Positions 36,692 to 45,415 of a stretch of DNA of 64,000 nt are shown here, one piece after another; within the stretch, counting starts at the first letter, position 1; every line of letters begins with the position of its first letter. Source of the DNA: Bradymonas sediminis (GTDB lineage: Bacteria > Myxococcota_A > Bradymonadia > Bradymonadales > Bradymonadaceae); NCBI RefSeq assembly GCF_003258315.1, contig NZ_CP030032.1, positions 968,001 to 1,032,000 of the forward strand, read 5' to 3'. The notes beneath the pieces are model-generated. The model was not told the DNA's origin. It made no database searches and worked only from the letters and a program-made list of their open reading frames with translations. The translations under genes and the position numbers were made by a program.

Positions 36692-37043
36692 CGCGACGCT
36701 TCATCGCGAGGGTCTTGCCCATGGCTTCCAGTCGGAGCGTGTCGCCGGTGAGCTTCGCGCGGAAATCGACGGTTTTGGGGGCGTCGCCGAAGGTGCCCAC
36801 CAACCACACGTCCGCGGCCAGCCCCCGCACCGCGAGGGTCGTCTTATCCTGAACGCGCACACTCCCCACGTAGGTGTGGGCCTCCTCGCCGCGGGCCAAT
36901 TTTAGGATGCCTCCGCCGCCTTCGTACACGCCCGAGAATTCGTGCTCGCCGGCGTAGGCCGGCGCGGCCACGCTGATGCACAGCGCGCTTAGGACGAGCA
37001 TTATGGCGGTTAAAATCGCGTTTGCTTGCGTTCGTTCTTTCAT
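36111..37043 (-). CDS. Secreted hypothetical protein (donor of the chimera's C-terminus)
   Basis: This 310-residue protein starts at the ATG at 37043, behind an excellent GGGAGAAG site. A classical signal peptide ends at PAYA, so it is exported and not lipid-anchored. Residues about 30-115 form a beta-rich domain (HEFSGVYEGGGGILKLARG...). Residues about 115-310 are helical and very basic, with repeated Lys/Gln/Ala/Met (FKMQAKHEQAFKLKITKLW, AKDSQARAARQAKRSKKRAN, then a Met-rich QTEMMQMDMLNQSY). I do not recognise the family. The basic helical half could bind nucleic acid, lipids or wall polymers, but that is speculative. Its C-terminal 580 bp is duplicated in the chimeric gene. Confidence 0.75.
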   Translation of the reverse strand: MKERTQANAILTAIMLVLSALCISVAAPAYAGEHEFSGVYEGGGGILKLARGEEAHTYVGSVRVQDKTTLAVRGLAADVWLVGTFGDAPKTVDFRAKLTGDTLRLEAMGKTLAMKRRAEKTQEPGYTKRPSAKVLNATFEFLQFQTGLLYDQPGFKMQAKHEQAFKLKITKLWASLSAAQQRKMSNMPTAWSKLNGQWNALDDTQKQAFTKSYQKKWMDEITLKSRKATDSATREKYQKQLVDYLVMRKKIAQAKDSQARAARQAKRSKKRANKSHKFDPNAGLRMQTEMMQMDMLNQSYRNLQIARSWD

Positions 37044-37509
37044 CTTCTCCCTCTCAATGAGTCGTTGTGGCTGGTCTAAATGCGCGCAGAAAATCGGCAA
37101 AGTGGCGCGACGCCGCGTTGCGCTGCGGGCGGGAGGTTCCCAACTGCTAACTTCTAGGAGGTATATCGCATGCTAGCACGGTGAGGGGGGCTGCGCAATT
37201 TGGGCGCCTGCTCGTGTCGCCGCCGGTTAGTGTTCGCGCGGCGAGTCGGTCGGAGGCGGCAGGAGCCGGTGATTGGGTCGGGCGCGAAAAAATCATCAGA
37301 TGGAACTCGGGGGGTTGCGCTCGGGCGAAAAGCCTGAGATAGGCGGCGCGGCGGGCGCCGTGTTTCGGGTGCTCAGGCGGCCCCCGAGCTTTTCGTTTTT
37401 CGCGCTGGAATAATACGCCGCGCGCATCGTTGCGTATGCGAACCCGGAGCTGGCCGCGCCAGCGTCTTTACAGAGCAATCTTTGCTTACTGCCCTACCGG
37501 TTTATCGAA
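37044..37509. promoter_or_regulatory. Intergenic region with a nested RNA-like structure ahead of the DUF2179 gene
   Basis: No gene is visible in this 466-bp stretch. It contains an RNA-type fold on the plus strand at 37306-37398. An outer stem CTCGGGGG/CCCCCGAG (37306-37313 with 37381-37388) encloses an inner stem GCCTGAG/CTCAGGC (37332-37338 with 37372-37378), which encloses GGCGC/GCGCC. The outer 3' strand is followed directly by CTTTTCGTTTTT, a terminator-like tail. It lies about 110 nt before the ATG of the DUF2179 gene. The layout is that of an attenuator or riboswitch expression platform. Confidence 0.5.
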
Positions 37510-38100
37510 ATGAACGAGTTCTTGTACACGACATTCGGCATCACGCCTGAGATCTTCAGCTATGTGGTGCTGCCGCTTTTTATCTTCTTGGCCCGCGTGT
37601 GCGACGTCACCCTGTCGACCATCAAGATTCTATTTGTGATGAACGGCGAGCGGCGGATCGCGCCCATTTTGGGGTTCTTCGAGGCGTTTATCTGGCTGCT
37701 CGCCATCGGCCAGATCATCACCGACGTGAATAACCCGTTGTCCTATTTCGCCTACGCCTCGGGCTTCGCGACGGGGACGTTTGCCGGGATGTATATCGAG
37801 GAGAAGCTGGCGGTAGGAAAGGTCGTTTTGCGTCTGATTATCCGCGAGATTAACGACGAGCTGCTCCACTTCTTGCACGAGAATAACTTCCGCTACTCCC
37901 TCATCGACGGCATGGGGCGACGGGGCCGGGTCAACGTGGTCTTCCTCGTGGTGCGCCGCCAGGACCTCGACCGCCTCATCGCGGGCGTCAACGAGCATCA
38001 GCCCAACGCGTTCTATACCATCGAGGGCGTGCGCAAGGTGAACGCGATCGACCAATTCTCGGTCTCGTCTTCGCGCCGAGAGTCGACGCCGCGCGCCTAA
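37510..38100 (+). CDS. DUF2179/UPF0316 membrane protein
   Basis: This 196-residue protein has three membrane helices in the first ~110 residues: YVVLPLFIFLARVCDVTLST, then FFEAFIWLLAIGQIITD, then FATGTFAGMYIEEKLAVG. A cytosolic DUF2179 domain follows at about 115-180 (RLIIREINDELLHFLHENNF, then VVRRQDLDRLIAGVNEHQPN and YTIEGVRKV). UPF0316 proteins of this layout are common in bacteria and their function is not established; the C-terminal domain resembles small ligand- or ion-sensing modules. It stands alone, with a structured leader upstream and a carbonic anhydrase downstream on the same strand 152 bp away. Confidence 0.9.
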   Translation: MNEFLYTTFGITPEIFSYVVLPLFIFLARVCDVTLSTIKILFVMNGERRIAPILGFFEAFIWLLAIGQIITDVNNPLSYFAYASGFATGTFAGMYIEEKLAVGKVVLRLIIREINDELLHFLHENNFRYSLIDGMGRRGRVNVVFLVVRRQDLDRLIAGVNEHQPNAFYTIEGVRKVNAIDQFSVSSSRRESTPRA

Positions 38101-38252
38101 ATCGTCGGCCCAGGGGACCGGGCCTGGGGGCCTGAGTTGGTGTGTTGCGCTGGAGCGCGGAGTGCGTAAAAATGCTGCGCTTCGTTCACCGCTGAATCAC
38201 TTAAAATTCAAACTCAGGCGCCCTCGCCGCGGTAGTCTGCTGGAGAACTCCC

Positions 38253-38900
38253 ATGACCGACTCGAATTACCGTCGCATCCTCGAAAATAATCGCAAATGG
38301 GTCGCGCAACGAAACGCCGAAGACCCGACGTTTTTCCAAAAACTGGCCGCCGAGCAGCACCCCGAATTCCTCTTCGTGGGCTGCGCCGACAGTCGCGTGC
38401 CCGCCAGCACCATCATGGGGGTGGAGCCCGGCGAAGTTTTTGTGCACCGAAATATCGCCAACCTGGTGGTCAATACCGACTCGAATTTCGTCAGCGTGCT
38501 CTATTATGCCGTCGATATTCTGAAGGTCGACCACGTCGTGGTCTGCGGGCATTACGGGTGCGGGGGCATCAAGGCGGCGATGCAGCCGCGCGACCTCGGC
38601 GTGCTCAACGGCTGGCTGCGCGAGATTCGCGACGTCTACCGCCTGCACAAAGAGGAGCTCAACGCCATCGCCGACGAGGACGCGCGCTACCGCCGCCTGG
38701 TCGAGCTCAACGTGCGCGAGCAATGCGTCAATATCATTAAGACCGCGGTGGTGCAGCGAAATTACCTGCGCCGCCAGCTCCCCACGGTCCACGGCTGGGT
38801 CTACGACCTGGCCAGCGGGCTGATTCACGACCAGGAGATTCCGTTCCAGGAGACCCTCGATATGGTGCGTGAGATCTATGACCTGAAATTGGATGACTGA
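38253..38900 (+). CDS. can: Beta-class carbonic anhydrase
   Basis: This 215-residue enzyme interconverts CO2 and bicarbonate. Zinc ligands and the catalytic dyad are in place: Cys44, Asp46 and Arg48 in VGCADSRVP, and His100 and Cys103 in CGHYGCGG. Further family features are VHRNIANLV and VHGWVYDLASGLI. Length is typical of the bacterial Can/CynT group. It has no signal peptide and should act in the cytosol. A trio of small palindromic repeats lies immediately downstream, between this gene and the convergent meaB. Confidence 0.96.
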   Translation: MTDSNYRRILENNRKWVAQRNAEDPTFFQKLAAEQHPEFLFVGCADSRVPASTIMGVEPGEVFVHRNIANLVVNTDSNFVSVLYYAVDILKVDHVVVCGHYGCGGIKAAMQPRDLGVLNGWLREIRDVYRLHKEELNAIADEDARYRRLVELNVREQCVNIIKTAVVQRNYLRRQLPTVHGWVYDLASGLIHDQEIPFQETLDMVREIYDLKLDD

Positions 38901-38921
38901 GCGCGCTCGAGGGGAAAAGAG

Positions 38922-39037
38922 CCGACCTACAGGTTGTAGTTTGGCGGCGAAGCTCTTTGGGAGGCTTGCTACAGACGGTAGTTTGCGCGCTGGAGGCCAA
39001 AAAACCGACCTACAGCGTGTATTTTGCGATCTGAGTG
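38922..39037. repeat. Triplicate palindromic repeat in a convergent intergenic gap
   Basis: Three imperfect units of about 41 bp begin near 38922, 38964 and 39005. Each contains a small palindrome: CTACAGGTTGTAG, CTACAGACGGTAG and CTACAGCGTGTA, followed by TTTGGCG, TTTGCGC or TTTTGCG. They fill the gap between the carbonic anhydrase gene and meaB, which converge. No open frame of note is present. Confidence 0.65.
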
Positions 39038-39051
39038 CCAAAACTAAGAGC

Positions 39052-40005
39052 TTACGCCTCGCCACCCAGCATCGCGATCAACAACTCGGCGGCGCGCCAG
39101 GGGGTGTCCTGGCGCTCGGTGAGCGCGTCCATCTCCTGCTTCCACGCCTGCGACCCCATCGCGCGCGCCAGGCGCGCGTCCAGCTCGCCCTGCACGATAA
39201 GCCGGATGAGGTGCTCGATGCGGCGCCGGGCGCGCGCGCCCTCCTGGCCCTGGGCGTCGAGCCAGGCGCGGTGCTCTTCGATTTTCTCGAATAATTTGTC
39301 CAGCCCGTCGTGCTCGGTCGCGATGGTGTGCACCACCGGCGGGGTCCAGGCGTCCTCGGGCGGGTTCTCGACCAGGCTCATCATGGTCTTGAGCTCGCGG
39401 CGCAGGCGGTCGGCGCCGGGGTGGTCGGACTTGTTGATCACGAAGATGTCGGCGATCTCCATGATGCCGGCCTTGGTCGCCTGGATATCGTCGCCCATGC
39501 CGGGGACGGCGACCACCAGGTTGGTGTCGGCGACGCGCGCGATGTCGACCTCGTCCTGGCCCACGCCGACGGTCTCGATAATGATGACGTCAAAGCCCAT
39601 GGCGTCGAGGACCTGGACCAGCGCGGGGGTCGAGCGCGACAGGCCGCCCAGGTTTCCGCGGGTGGCCACCGAGCGGATGAAGACGCCCTCGTCGAGGGCG
39701 TGCTCCTGCATGCGGATGCGGTCGCCTAAGATAGCGCCGCCCGAATACGGGCTGGTCGGGTCGATGGCGACCACGCCCACGCGCAGCCCTTTTTGGCGGC
39801 AGGTGCGGATGAACGCGTTGACCAGCGTCGACTTTCCGGAGCCGGGGTTGCCCGTGAAGCCGACGATATAGGCGCCGCCGGTGTGGGCAAAGAGGGCGTC
39901 GAGCGCGGCGCGGGCGCCGGGGTGTTGGTCGTCGACCTGGCGCATCAAGCGGCCGGCGGCGCGCACGTCGCCGGCCAGGATACGCGCGGTGAGGGTGTCA
40001 GTCAT
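39052..40005 (-). CDS. meaB: Methylmalonyl-CoA mutase-associated GTPase
   Basis: This 317-residue GTPase belongs to the MeaB/ArgK family, which guards and loads the B12 cofactor of methylmalonyl-CoA mutase. It shows the P-loop GNPGSGKST, the switch region VVAIDPTSPYSGGAILGDRIRM (first part), ETVGVGQDE (G3 region) and VINKSDHPGA (NKxD). Length is typical. It lies 27 bp after the gene for the mutase B12-binding subunit and is the last gene of a five-gene operon. That context supports a role with a B12-dependent acyl-CoA mutase. Confidence 0.95.
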   Translation of the reverse strand: MTDTLTARILAGDVRAAGRLMRQVDDQHPGARAALDALFAHTGGAYIVGFTGNPGSGKSTLVNAFIRTCRQKGLRVGVVAIDPTSPYSGGAILGDRIRMQEHALDEGVFIRSVATRGNLGGLSRSTPALVQVLDAMGFDVIIIETVGVGQDEVDIARVADTNLVVAVPGMGDDIQATKAGIMEIADIFVINKSDHPGADRLRRELKTMMSLVENPPEDAWTPPVVHTIATEHDGLDKLFEKIEEHRAWLDAQGQEGARARRRIEHLIRLIVQGELDARLARAMGSQAWKQEMDALTERQDTPWRAAELLIAMLGGEA

Positions 40006-40032
40006 GGCGAGGCCCGGGGGCTTTAAGGGAGC

Positions 40033-40467
40033 TCAGGAGTTCAGGGCGGCGTGGCGCTCGGCGCAGGCTTTGCGCAGGTAGTCGACGACCTCGACGGTCG
40101 ACGTGCCGGGGGTGAAGATCTTGCGCACGCCCTTGTCGATGAGCGGCTCGATATCCTCGTCAGGGATGATGCCGCCGCCAAACACGATGATGTCGGCGGC
40201 GTCCTTCTCGGCCAGCAGGTTGATGAGCTTGGGCATCAGGCTGTTGTGGGCGCCCGACAGGATCGACAGGCCGACGGCGTCGACGTCTTCCTGCAGGGCG
40301 GTGGCCACGAGCATCTCGGGGGTCTGGTGAAGGCCGCTGTAGATGACCTCAAAACCGGCGTCGCGCAGCGCGCGGGCGATGACCTTGGCGCCGCGGTCGT
40401 GGCCGTCCAGGCCGGGCTTGCCGATGAGGACGCGGTAGGTCGGTTGGGGCGTGTTGGTGGTGCTCAT
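40033..40467 (-). CDS. Methylmalonyl-CoA mutase cobalamin-binding subunit
   Basis: This 144-residue protein is a stand-alone B12-binding domain. It has the base-off/His-on signature [12 protein letters not shown] with the cobalt-coordinating His, [20 protein letters not shown], and the Gly-rich [14 protein letters not shown]. In this family it pairs with a separately encoded catalytic (barrel) subunit, which is not in the window. It lies between meaB and the acyl-CoA dehydrogenase gene in the same operon. The missing partner may be elsewhere, or the domain may serve another mutase such as isobutyryl- or ethylmalonyl-CoA mutase. Confidence 0.93.
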   Translation of the reverse strand: MSTTNTPQPTYRVLIGKPGLDGHDRGAKVIARALRDAGFEVIYSGLHQTPEMLVATALQEDVDAVGLSILSGAHNSLMPKLINLLAEKDAADIIVFGGGIIPDEDIEPLIDKGVRKIFTPGTSTVEVVDYLRKACAERHAALNS

Positions 40468-40509
40468 AGGGAGTCTCGGGTTCGGTTTAGCGCAGCTAGG
40501 TTTGTCGGA

Positions 40510-41673
<1,164 letters not shown>

Positions 41674-41721
41674 GGGGCGCCTTCAGGGAAATGGGTGTAA
41701 AAAACGTGTAAAATAAGCGAA

Positions 41722-42549
41722 TTATTCGCCGATGAAGTTGGGGGCGCGCTTGGCGACGAACGCCTCCATGCCCTCTTTGCGGTCGGCGGTGCCAAAGAGC
41801 TCGCCGAAGGCCTTGACCTCCAAAGCGTTGCCCTCCTCGAGGGTCGTCTCGGCGCCAAGGCGCATGACCTGGCGCGCGCTGCGCACGGCGAGCGCGCCGT
41901 TGGCGGCGATTTTGGCGACCCGCTCAAAGACTTTTTCCATGAACTCGTCGGCCTCGAAGACGTCGGCGGCCAGACCGATTTTGAGCGCCTCGTCGGCCTT
42001 GATGACCCGGCCGGTGAAGAGCAATTCGCGCGCGGTATTAAAGCCCACGATCCGCCCCAGGCGCTGGGTGCCGCCGAACCCCGGGATCACGCCCAGAGTG
42101 ACCTCGGGCAGGCCCAGCCGGGCTTTGCTCGACGCGTAGATGAAGTCACACGCCATCGCTAATTCCAGCCCGCCGCCCAGCGCGAAGCCGTTGACCGCGG
42201 CGATCACCGGGAAGGGGAGGGTGGCCAGCGCGCCCATGGCGTCGTGGCCCTTCTGGGAGAACGCGGTGGCGACCTCGACGCCGAACTCGGTCATCTCTTT
42301 GATGTCGGCGCCGGCGACAAACGCGCGGCCCGCGCCGGTGAGCACGAGCGCGCGGATATCGTCGCGGTCTTTGAGCTTGTCGACCACCTCGCTCAGGTCG
42401 TCGATGACCTGGCGGTTGATGGCGTTGAGCTGGTCGGGGCGGTTCACCGTGAGCACGGCGATCTGGTCTGTGCGCTCTTCGAGCAGCATCGATTTGAAGG
42501 TCATCATCTTGGCTGTATCGTTCGAATCGGACTGGGGTTTCTCAGACAT
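41722..42549 (-). CDS. Enoyl-CoA hydratase/crotonase
   Basis: This 275-residue crotonase-fold enzyme has an N-terminal extension of about 15 residues before IAVLTVNRPDQLNAINRQV. The oxyanion loops read AGADIKEM and NGFALGGGLELAMACDF. The catalytic Glu positions of crotonase lie in LGLPEVTLGVIPGFGG, where a Glu and the PGFGG turn are present. It should hydrate enoyl-CoA to 3-hydroxyacyl-CoA in the cytosol. GAGGAG precedes the start at 42549. It lies between the 3-hydroxyacyl-CoA dehydrogenase and acyl-CoA dehydrogenase genes. Confidence 0.94.
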   Translation of the reverse strand: MSEKPQSDSNDTAKMMTFKSMLLEERTDQIAVLTVNRPDQLNAINRQVIDDLSEVVDKLKDRDDIRALVLTGAGRAFVAGADIKEMTEFGVEVATAFSQKGHDAMGALATLPFPVIAAVNGFALGGGLELAMACDFIYASSKARLGLPEVTLGVIPGFGGTQRLGRIVGFNTARELLFTGRVIKADEALKIGLAADVFEADEFMEKVFERVAKIAANGALAVRSARQVMRLGAETTLEEGNALEVKAFGELFGTADRKEGMEAFVAKRAPNFIGE

Positions 42550-42636
42550 AATCGCTCCTCAAAGCGTGAAAGAAGTTGAGTGCTCGCGGGCCCCGGCAGG
42601 GGAGCCCGCGGTGGGCTGACGCGCACAGGCGCGGGA

Positions 42637-43515
42637 TCAATATTGGTAGAATCCGCGCCCGGTTTTGCGGCCCAGCCATCCGGCGTCGACGTACTTAACC
42701 AGCAGCGGGCAGGGGCGGTATTTGGAGTCGCCCAGGCCCTCGTGCAAGACGTTCATGATGGCCAGGCAGGTGTCCAGGCCGATGAAGTCGGCCAGGGTCA
42801 GCGGACCCATGGGCTGGTTGGTGCCAAGCTTCATCGTGGTGTCGATATCCTCGACGCTGCCCACGCCTTCCATCAGCACGTAGACCGCCTCGTTGATCAT
42901 CGGCATCAGGATGCGGTTGGCGATAAAGCCGGGGTAATCCTGGGCTTCGACGGTGGTCTTGCCCATCTTCTCGGCGGCCTGGACGACGGCGTTATAAGAG
43001 GCGTCGTCGGTGGCCAGGCCGCGGATGACCTCGACCAATTTCATGATCGGCACCGGGTTCATAAAGTGCATGCCGATGACCTTCTCGGGGCGCTCGGTCT
43101 GCGCGGCGATGCGCGTGATCGAGATGCTCGAGGTGTTGGTCGCAAGGATCGCGTGGGCCGGGGCGTGGGCGTCGATGTCGCGGAAGATCTTGAATTTAAG
43201 TTCTTCGTTCTCGGTGGCGGCTTCGATGATCAGGTCGGACTGGGCGGCCTCTTTGAGGCTGGTGGTGGTGCGGATGCGGGCCAGGGCGGCGTCGCGGTCC
43301 TCGGGGGTCATGCGCTCTTTTTTGACGAATTTCCCCAGGCTCTTCTCGATGCCGGCGACGCCTTTTTTCAGCGCCTCCTCGGAGATATCCGACAGGATCA
43401 CGTCGTACCCGCTCACCGCGGCGACCTGGGCGATGCCGTGGCCCATCTGGCCGGCGCCGATGATGCCAATCTTTTTGATCTCGGTGTGTTTGATATCAGC
43501 GTTATTGTCGGACAT
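42637..43515 (-). CDS. hbd: 3-hydroxybutyryl-CoA dehydrogenase
   Basis: This 292-residue NAD(P)-dependent enzyme has the Rossmann loop [29 protein letters not shown], and the catalytic His region in [17 protein letters not shown] with the partner Glu. The C-terminal helical domain has [17 protein letters not shown] and [18 protein letters not shown]. It is a single-domain enzyme, not a fused fatty-acid oxidation protein, as in Hbd/PaaH. AGGAG lies upstream of the ATG. It is the first gene of the operon that continues to meaB. Confidence 0.95.
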   Translation of the reverse strand: MSDNNADIKHTEIKKIGIIGAGQMGHGIAQVAAVSGYDVILSDISEEALKKGVAGIEKSLGKFVKKERMTPEDRDAALARIRTTTSLKEAAQSDLIIEAATENEELKFKIFRDIDAHAPAHAILATNTSSISITRIAAQTERPEKVIGMHFMNPVPIMKLVEVIRGLATDDASYNAVVQAAEKMGKTTVEAQDYPGFIANRILMPMINEAVYVLMEGVGSVEDIDTTMKLGTNQPMGPLTLADFIGLDTCLAIMNVLHEGLGDSKYRPCPLLVKYVDAGWLGRKTGRGFYQY

Positions 43516-43838
43516 GGCGTTGCTCCTAAATGAAATGAATGGTTCGGTAATCTATCGATTCGGGCGCAAATTCCAGGGTTGCGCCTCAGTCTCTGGGTCA
43601 AGCCGATCTTTGCAAGCGAGAGCACTAGCACGCGATTTTTGAGACCGTCAATCCGGGGCTTGCTTTCGGGGGCGCCGCAGAAAGCCCCAATGCCCGAAGG
43701 GCTTGCGTCCGCCGGGCTGTCGGGCTATTGCTGGGGCATAATTATCCCCATCATTGGGAAGGGGCGACCCGCGTCGGGTGCCAACAACCGCCGGGCCCGG
43801 GTCTCTGATGTCTACCTGTTGTTGTATTAGAGGGTATT
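43516..43838. other. Intergenic region between divergent hbd operon and small lipoprotein operon
   Basis: This 323-bp stretch has no credible gene. It must contain promoters for both directions. The plus-strand half shows A/T-richer patches near 43738-43760 (CATAATTATCCCCATCATTG) and a run of GC-rich imperfect repeats, but I see no clear -35/-10 pair. Confidence 0.45.
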
Positions 43839-44105
43839 ATGTTGCCCAGAACACTCGGAAAACGCGGCACGAAAGCGTTGCTGCTGGCGTGCGCGGCCAG
43901 TTTTCTTTTGCTCGGTTGCGTCACCCCGCAGCCCGGGCCGCGCTATGTTGAGCAGATCACCTCGTCGAAAGACACGGTCAAATTGCTCTATAGCCAGCCC
44001 ATCGGCGAGCAAACCCGCCGCGGCCTGATTGAATGCGACCGCGCGGCGGACGGCGCGCTTCAGAACTGCCAGAACGTCAATATTCACTTCAATGACGAAG
44101 AATGA
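43839..44105 (+). CDS. Small lipoprotein 1 of a four-gene cluster
   Basis: This 88-residue lipoprotein has lipobox LLLGC and a short mature part ending in DRAADGALQNC and INIHFNDEE-like polar residues. It carries two cysteines in the pattern ECDRAADGALQNC, the C-x(10)-C motif that recurs in all four genes of the cluster. GAGGG is located a few bases before the ATG. The stop codon lies just upstream of the next gene's ribosome site (AGGAG). Function unknown. Confidence 0.78.
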   Translation: MLPRTLGKRGTKALLLACAASFLLLGCVTPQPGPRYVEQITSSKDTVKLLYSQPIGEQTRRGLIECDRAADGALQNCQNVNIHFNDEE

Positions 44106-44116
44106 GGAGTCATCCC

Positions 44117-44440
44117 ATGAAGAATACGCGCATGATTCTATCGGCACTTCTATTGGTGTGTTTGATGGCGTTGTCGGCCGCATGCTCCACGAGCTACCGC
44201 GTCCTGCATATCGAAGACCATCCGGCCGGCCAGTCGACGCTGATGCAAACCCATACCACCAAGCATATGTTGGGCGGGCTGTATAATGAGTCCCGGCATA
44301 ATTATTGGGAGTGCCAGCGAACCCAGGCGGGCTTGGACTGCCACAAGACCTGCTATAATCCGGACACCTTCGGCAATTTCCCCGAGACCTTGGCCGATGA
44401 GGACCTCGCCTGTTTTGGGTACGGAACGGTAGCCCAATAA
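44117..44440 (+). CDS. Small lipoprotein 2 of the cluster
   Basis: This 107-residue lipoprotein has lipobox LSAAC. The mature part reads STSYRVLHIEDHPAGQSTLM, with histidine-rich TKHMLGGLYNESRHNYW and cysteines in WECQRTQAGLDCHKTCYN, matching the C-x(8-10)-C motif. I chose the ATG at 44117, with AGGAG 8 nt upstream. It resembles small cell-envelope stress or phage-resistance lipoproteins only in size, and I assign no function. Confidence 0.78.
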   Translation: MKNTRMILSALLLVCLMALSAACSTSYRVLHIEDHPAGQSTLMQTHTTKHMLGGLYNESRHNYWECQRTQAGLDCHKTCYNPDTFGNFPETLADEDLACFGYGTVAQ

Positions 44441-44475
44441 CGATCGATGTCTTCCAATACGTTTAGGAGCTTGAG

Positions 44476-44730
44476 ATGAAAGTTATATTGAAATCGCTGG
44501 CATCGATGCTGGCGCTTGGCGTGCTGGCGTCGGTCGCCACCGGCTGTGTGCCGACGCGCAAGGTGATGTTCAAGCAAGAATTTGTGCAGGGGCGCAGCGT
44601 GCGCCATATCCGCAACCCGGTGACCGAGGAGTATTCGCTCCAGGTCTGCGATTACGGCGAAGACGGACGGGTCACGACCTGTAAAGAGAGCACGATTCTG
44701 GTCGAGAGAGAGACGGAGAATTTGCTATGA
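44476..44730 (+). CDS. Small lipoprotein 3 of the cluster
   Basis: This 84-residue lipoprotein has lipobox ASVATGC after a short signal peptide. The mature part contains QVCDYGEDGRVTTCKE, again C-x(10)-C around an acidic Gly turn. AGGAG precedes the ATG. The stop overlaps the next start (ATGA), so translation of genes 3 and 4 is probably coupled. Confidence 0.8.
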   Translation: MKVILKSLASMLALGVLASVATGCVPTRKVMFKQEFVQGRSVRHIRNPVTEEYSLQVCDYGEDGRVTTCKESTILVERETENLL

Positions 44731-45233
44731 AAACTCAGACAAAGACAACGCGAAACCCTGGTGTGTCGACCTGCGCGCGGACCTTGGCCGGGGCCGCGCT
44801 GGTAGTGCTGATGGCCTCGATGTTGGTCGGTTGTTCGGTGACCAACACGCGCGTCATCACCGCGACCCATTGGGGCGCGCAGCAGACGGGCGCCTCGGGC
44901 GCTCAGCGCGCACAACAGTCCGCGCCTCAGCCCGAGGCCGCGCCGGTTGACGACGCGGAGGGCCAGGGCGGTGAGCAACCGGTCGCCGCGCAGCCGGTCG
45001 CAATCGCCGCGGCCCCTGCTGGAGCCAACGGCTATACCGATATGACGCTCTATATCGGCTATACCCAGACGACCACCTCGGAGATGATGACAATAAGCGA
45101 CGACAACGCGCCGCTGGCCGTCGAGTCCCGAATGCGGTTCTGCAACCTCAAGGAGGACGCCTCGCTGGTCTGCACCGAGAGCCCGGACCTTAACCGTATG
45201 CTTAACCCGCATATCTATGAGGCCAGAAGATAA
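44727..45233 (+). CDS. Larger lipoprotein 4 of the cluster
   Basis: This 168-residue lipoprotein has lipobox ASMLVGC. A Gln/Ala-rich linker occupies about residues 50-95 (SAPQPEAAPVDDAEGQGG). The C-terminal part, GYTDMTLYIGYTQTTTSEMM and RFCNLKEDASLVCTE, repeats the C-x(9)-C motif of the other three genes. The start overlaps the preceding stop by 4 bp. A strong terminator follows, closing the operon. Confidence 0.8.
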   Translation: MKTQTKTTRNPGVSTCARTLAGAALVVLMASMLVGCSVTNTRVITATHWGAQQTGASGAQRAQQSAPQPEAAPVDDAEGQGGEQPVAAQPVAIAAAPAGANGYTDMTLYIGYTQTTTSEMMTISDDNAPLAVESRMRFCNLKEDASLVCTESPDLNRMLNPHIYEARR

Positions 45234-45273
45234 GCTCGCGGCCTGAATCGCGACCCATTATCTCGCAACCGTC

Positions 45274-45304
45274 AGCCCCCTCGGCGCTCGCCGAGGGGGC
45301 TTTT
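45274..45304 (+). terminator. Strong intrinsic terminator after the lipoprotein cluster
   Basis: GCCCCCTCGGC/GCCGAGGGGGC (45275-45300) with a short GCTC loop is followed by TTTT and a further T-rich stretch. Confidence 0.92.
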
Positions 45305-45319
45305 CTGTGTTTTTTGTTG

Positions 45320-45351
45320 TTAATACCAGGCGAAATCCACTAGGGTATTAA
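45320..45351. promoter_or_regulatory. Perfect 8-bp inverted repeat, candidate operator
   Basis: TTAATACC (45320-45327) and GGTATTAA (45344-45351) are separated by 16 bp, giving a 24-bp centre-to-centre spacing compatible with a dimeric regulator. It lies 65 bp upstream of the FG-GAP lipoprotein start, within an A/T-rich promoter-like stretch. Confidence 0.45.
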
Positions 45352-45415
45352 TGTAATTCTTTAGTGGTTTTTCGGTTGAATGAATTCAGCCCCGACTCCA
45401 ATCCCGAAGTCTATC

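Noticed and set aside
37306-37398. Resemblance of the minus strand (CCGCCTGAGCAC) to the conserved 3' part of the ZTP riboswitch, and of its TCTCAGGC to the glycine riboswitch
   Set aside because: The remaining conserved parts of both classes are missing, so the match is to short strings only.
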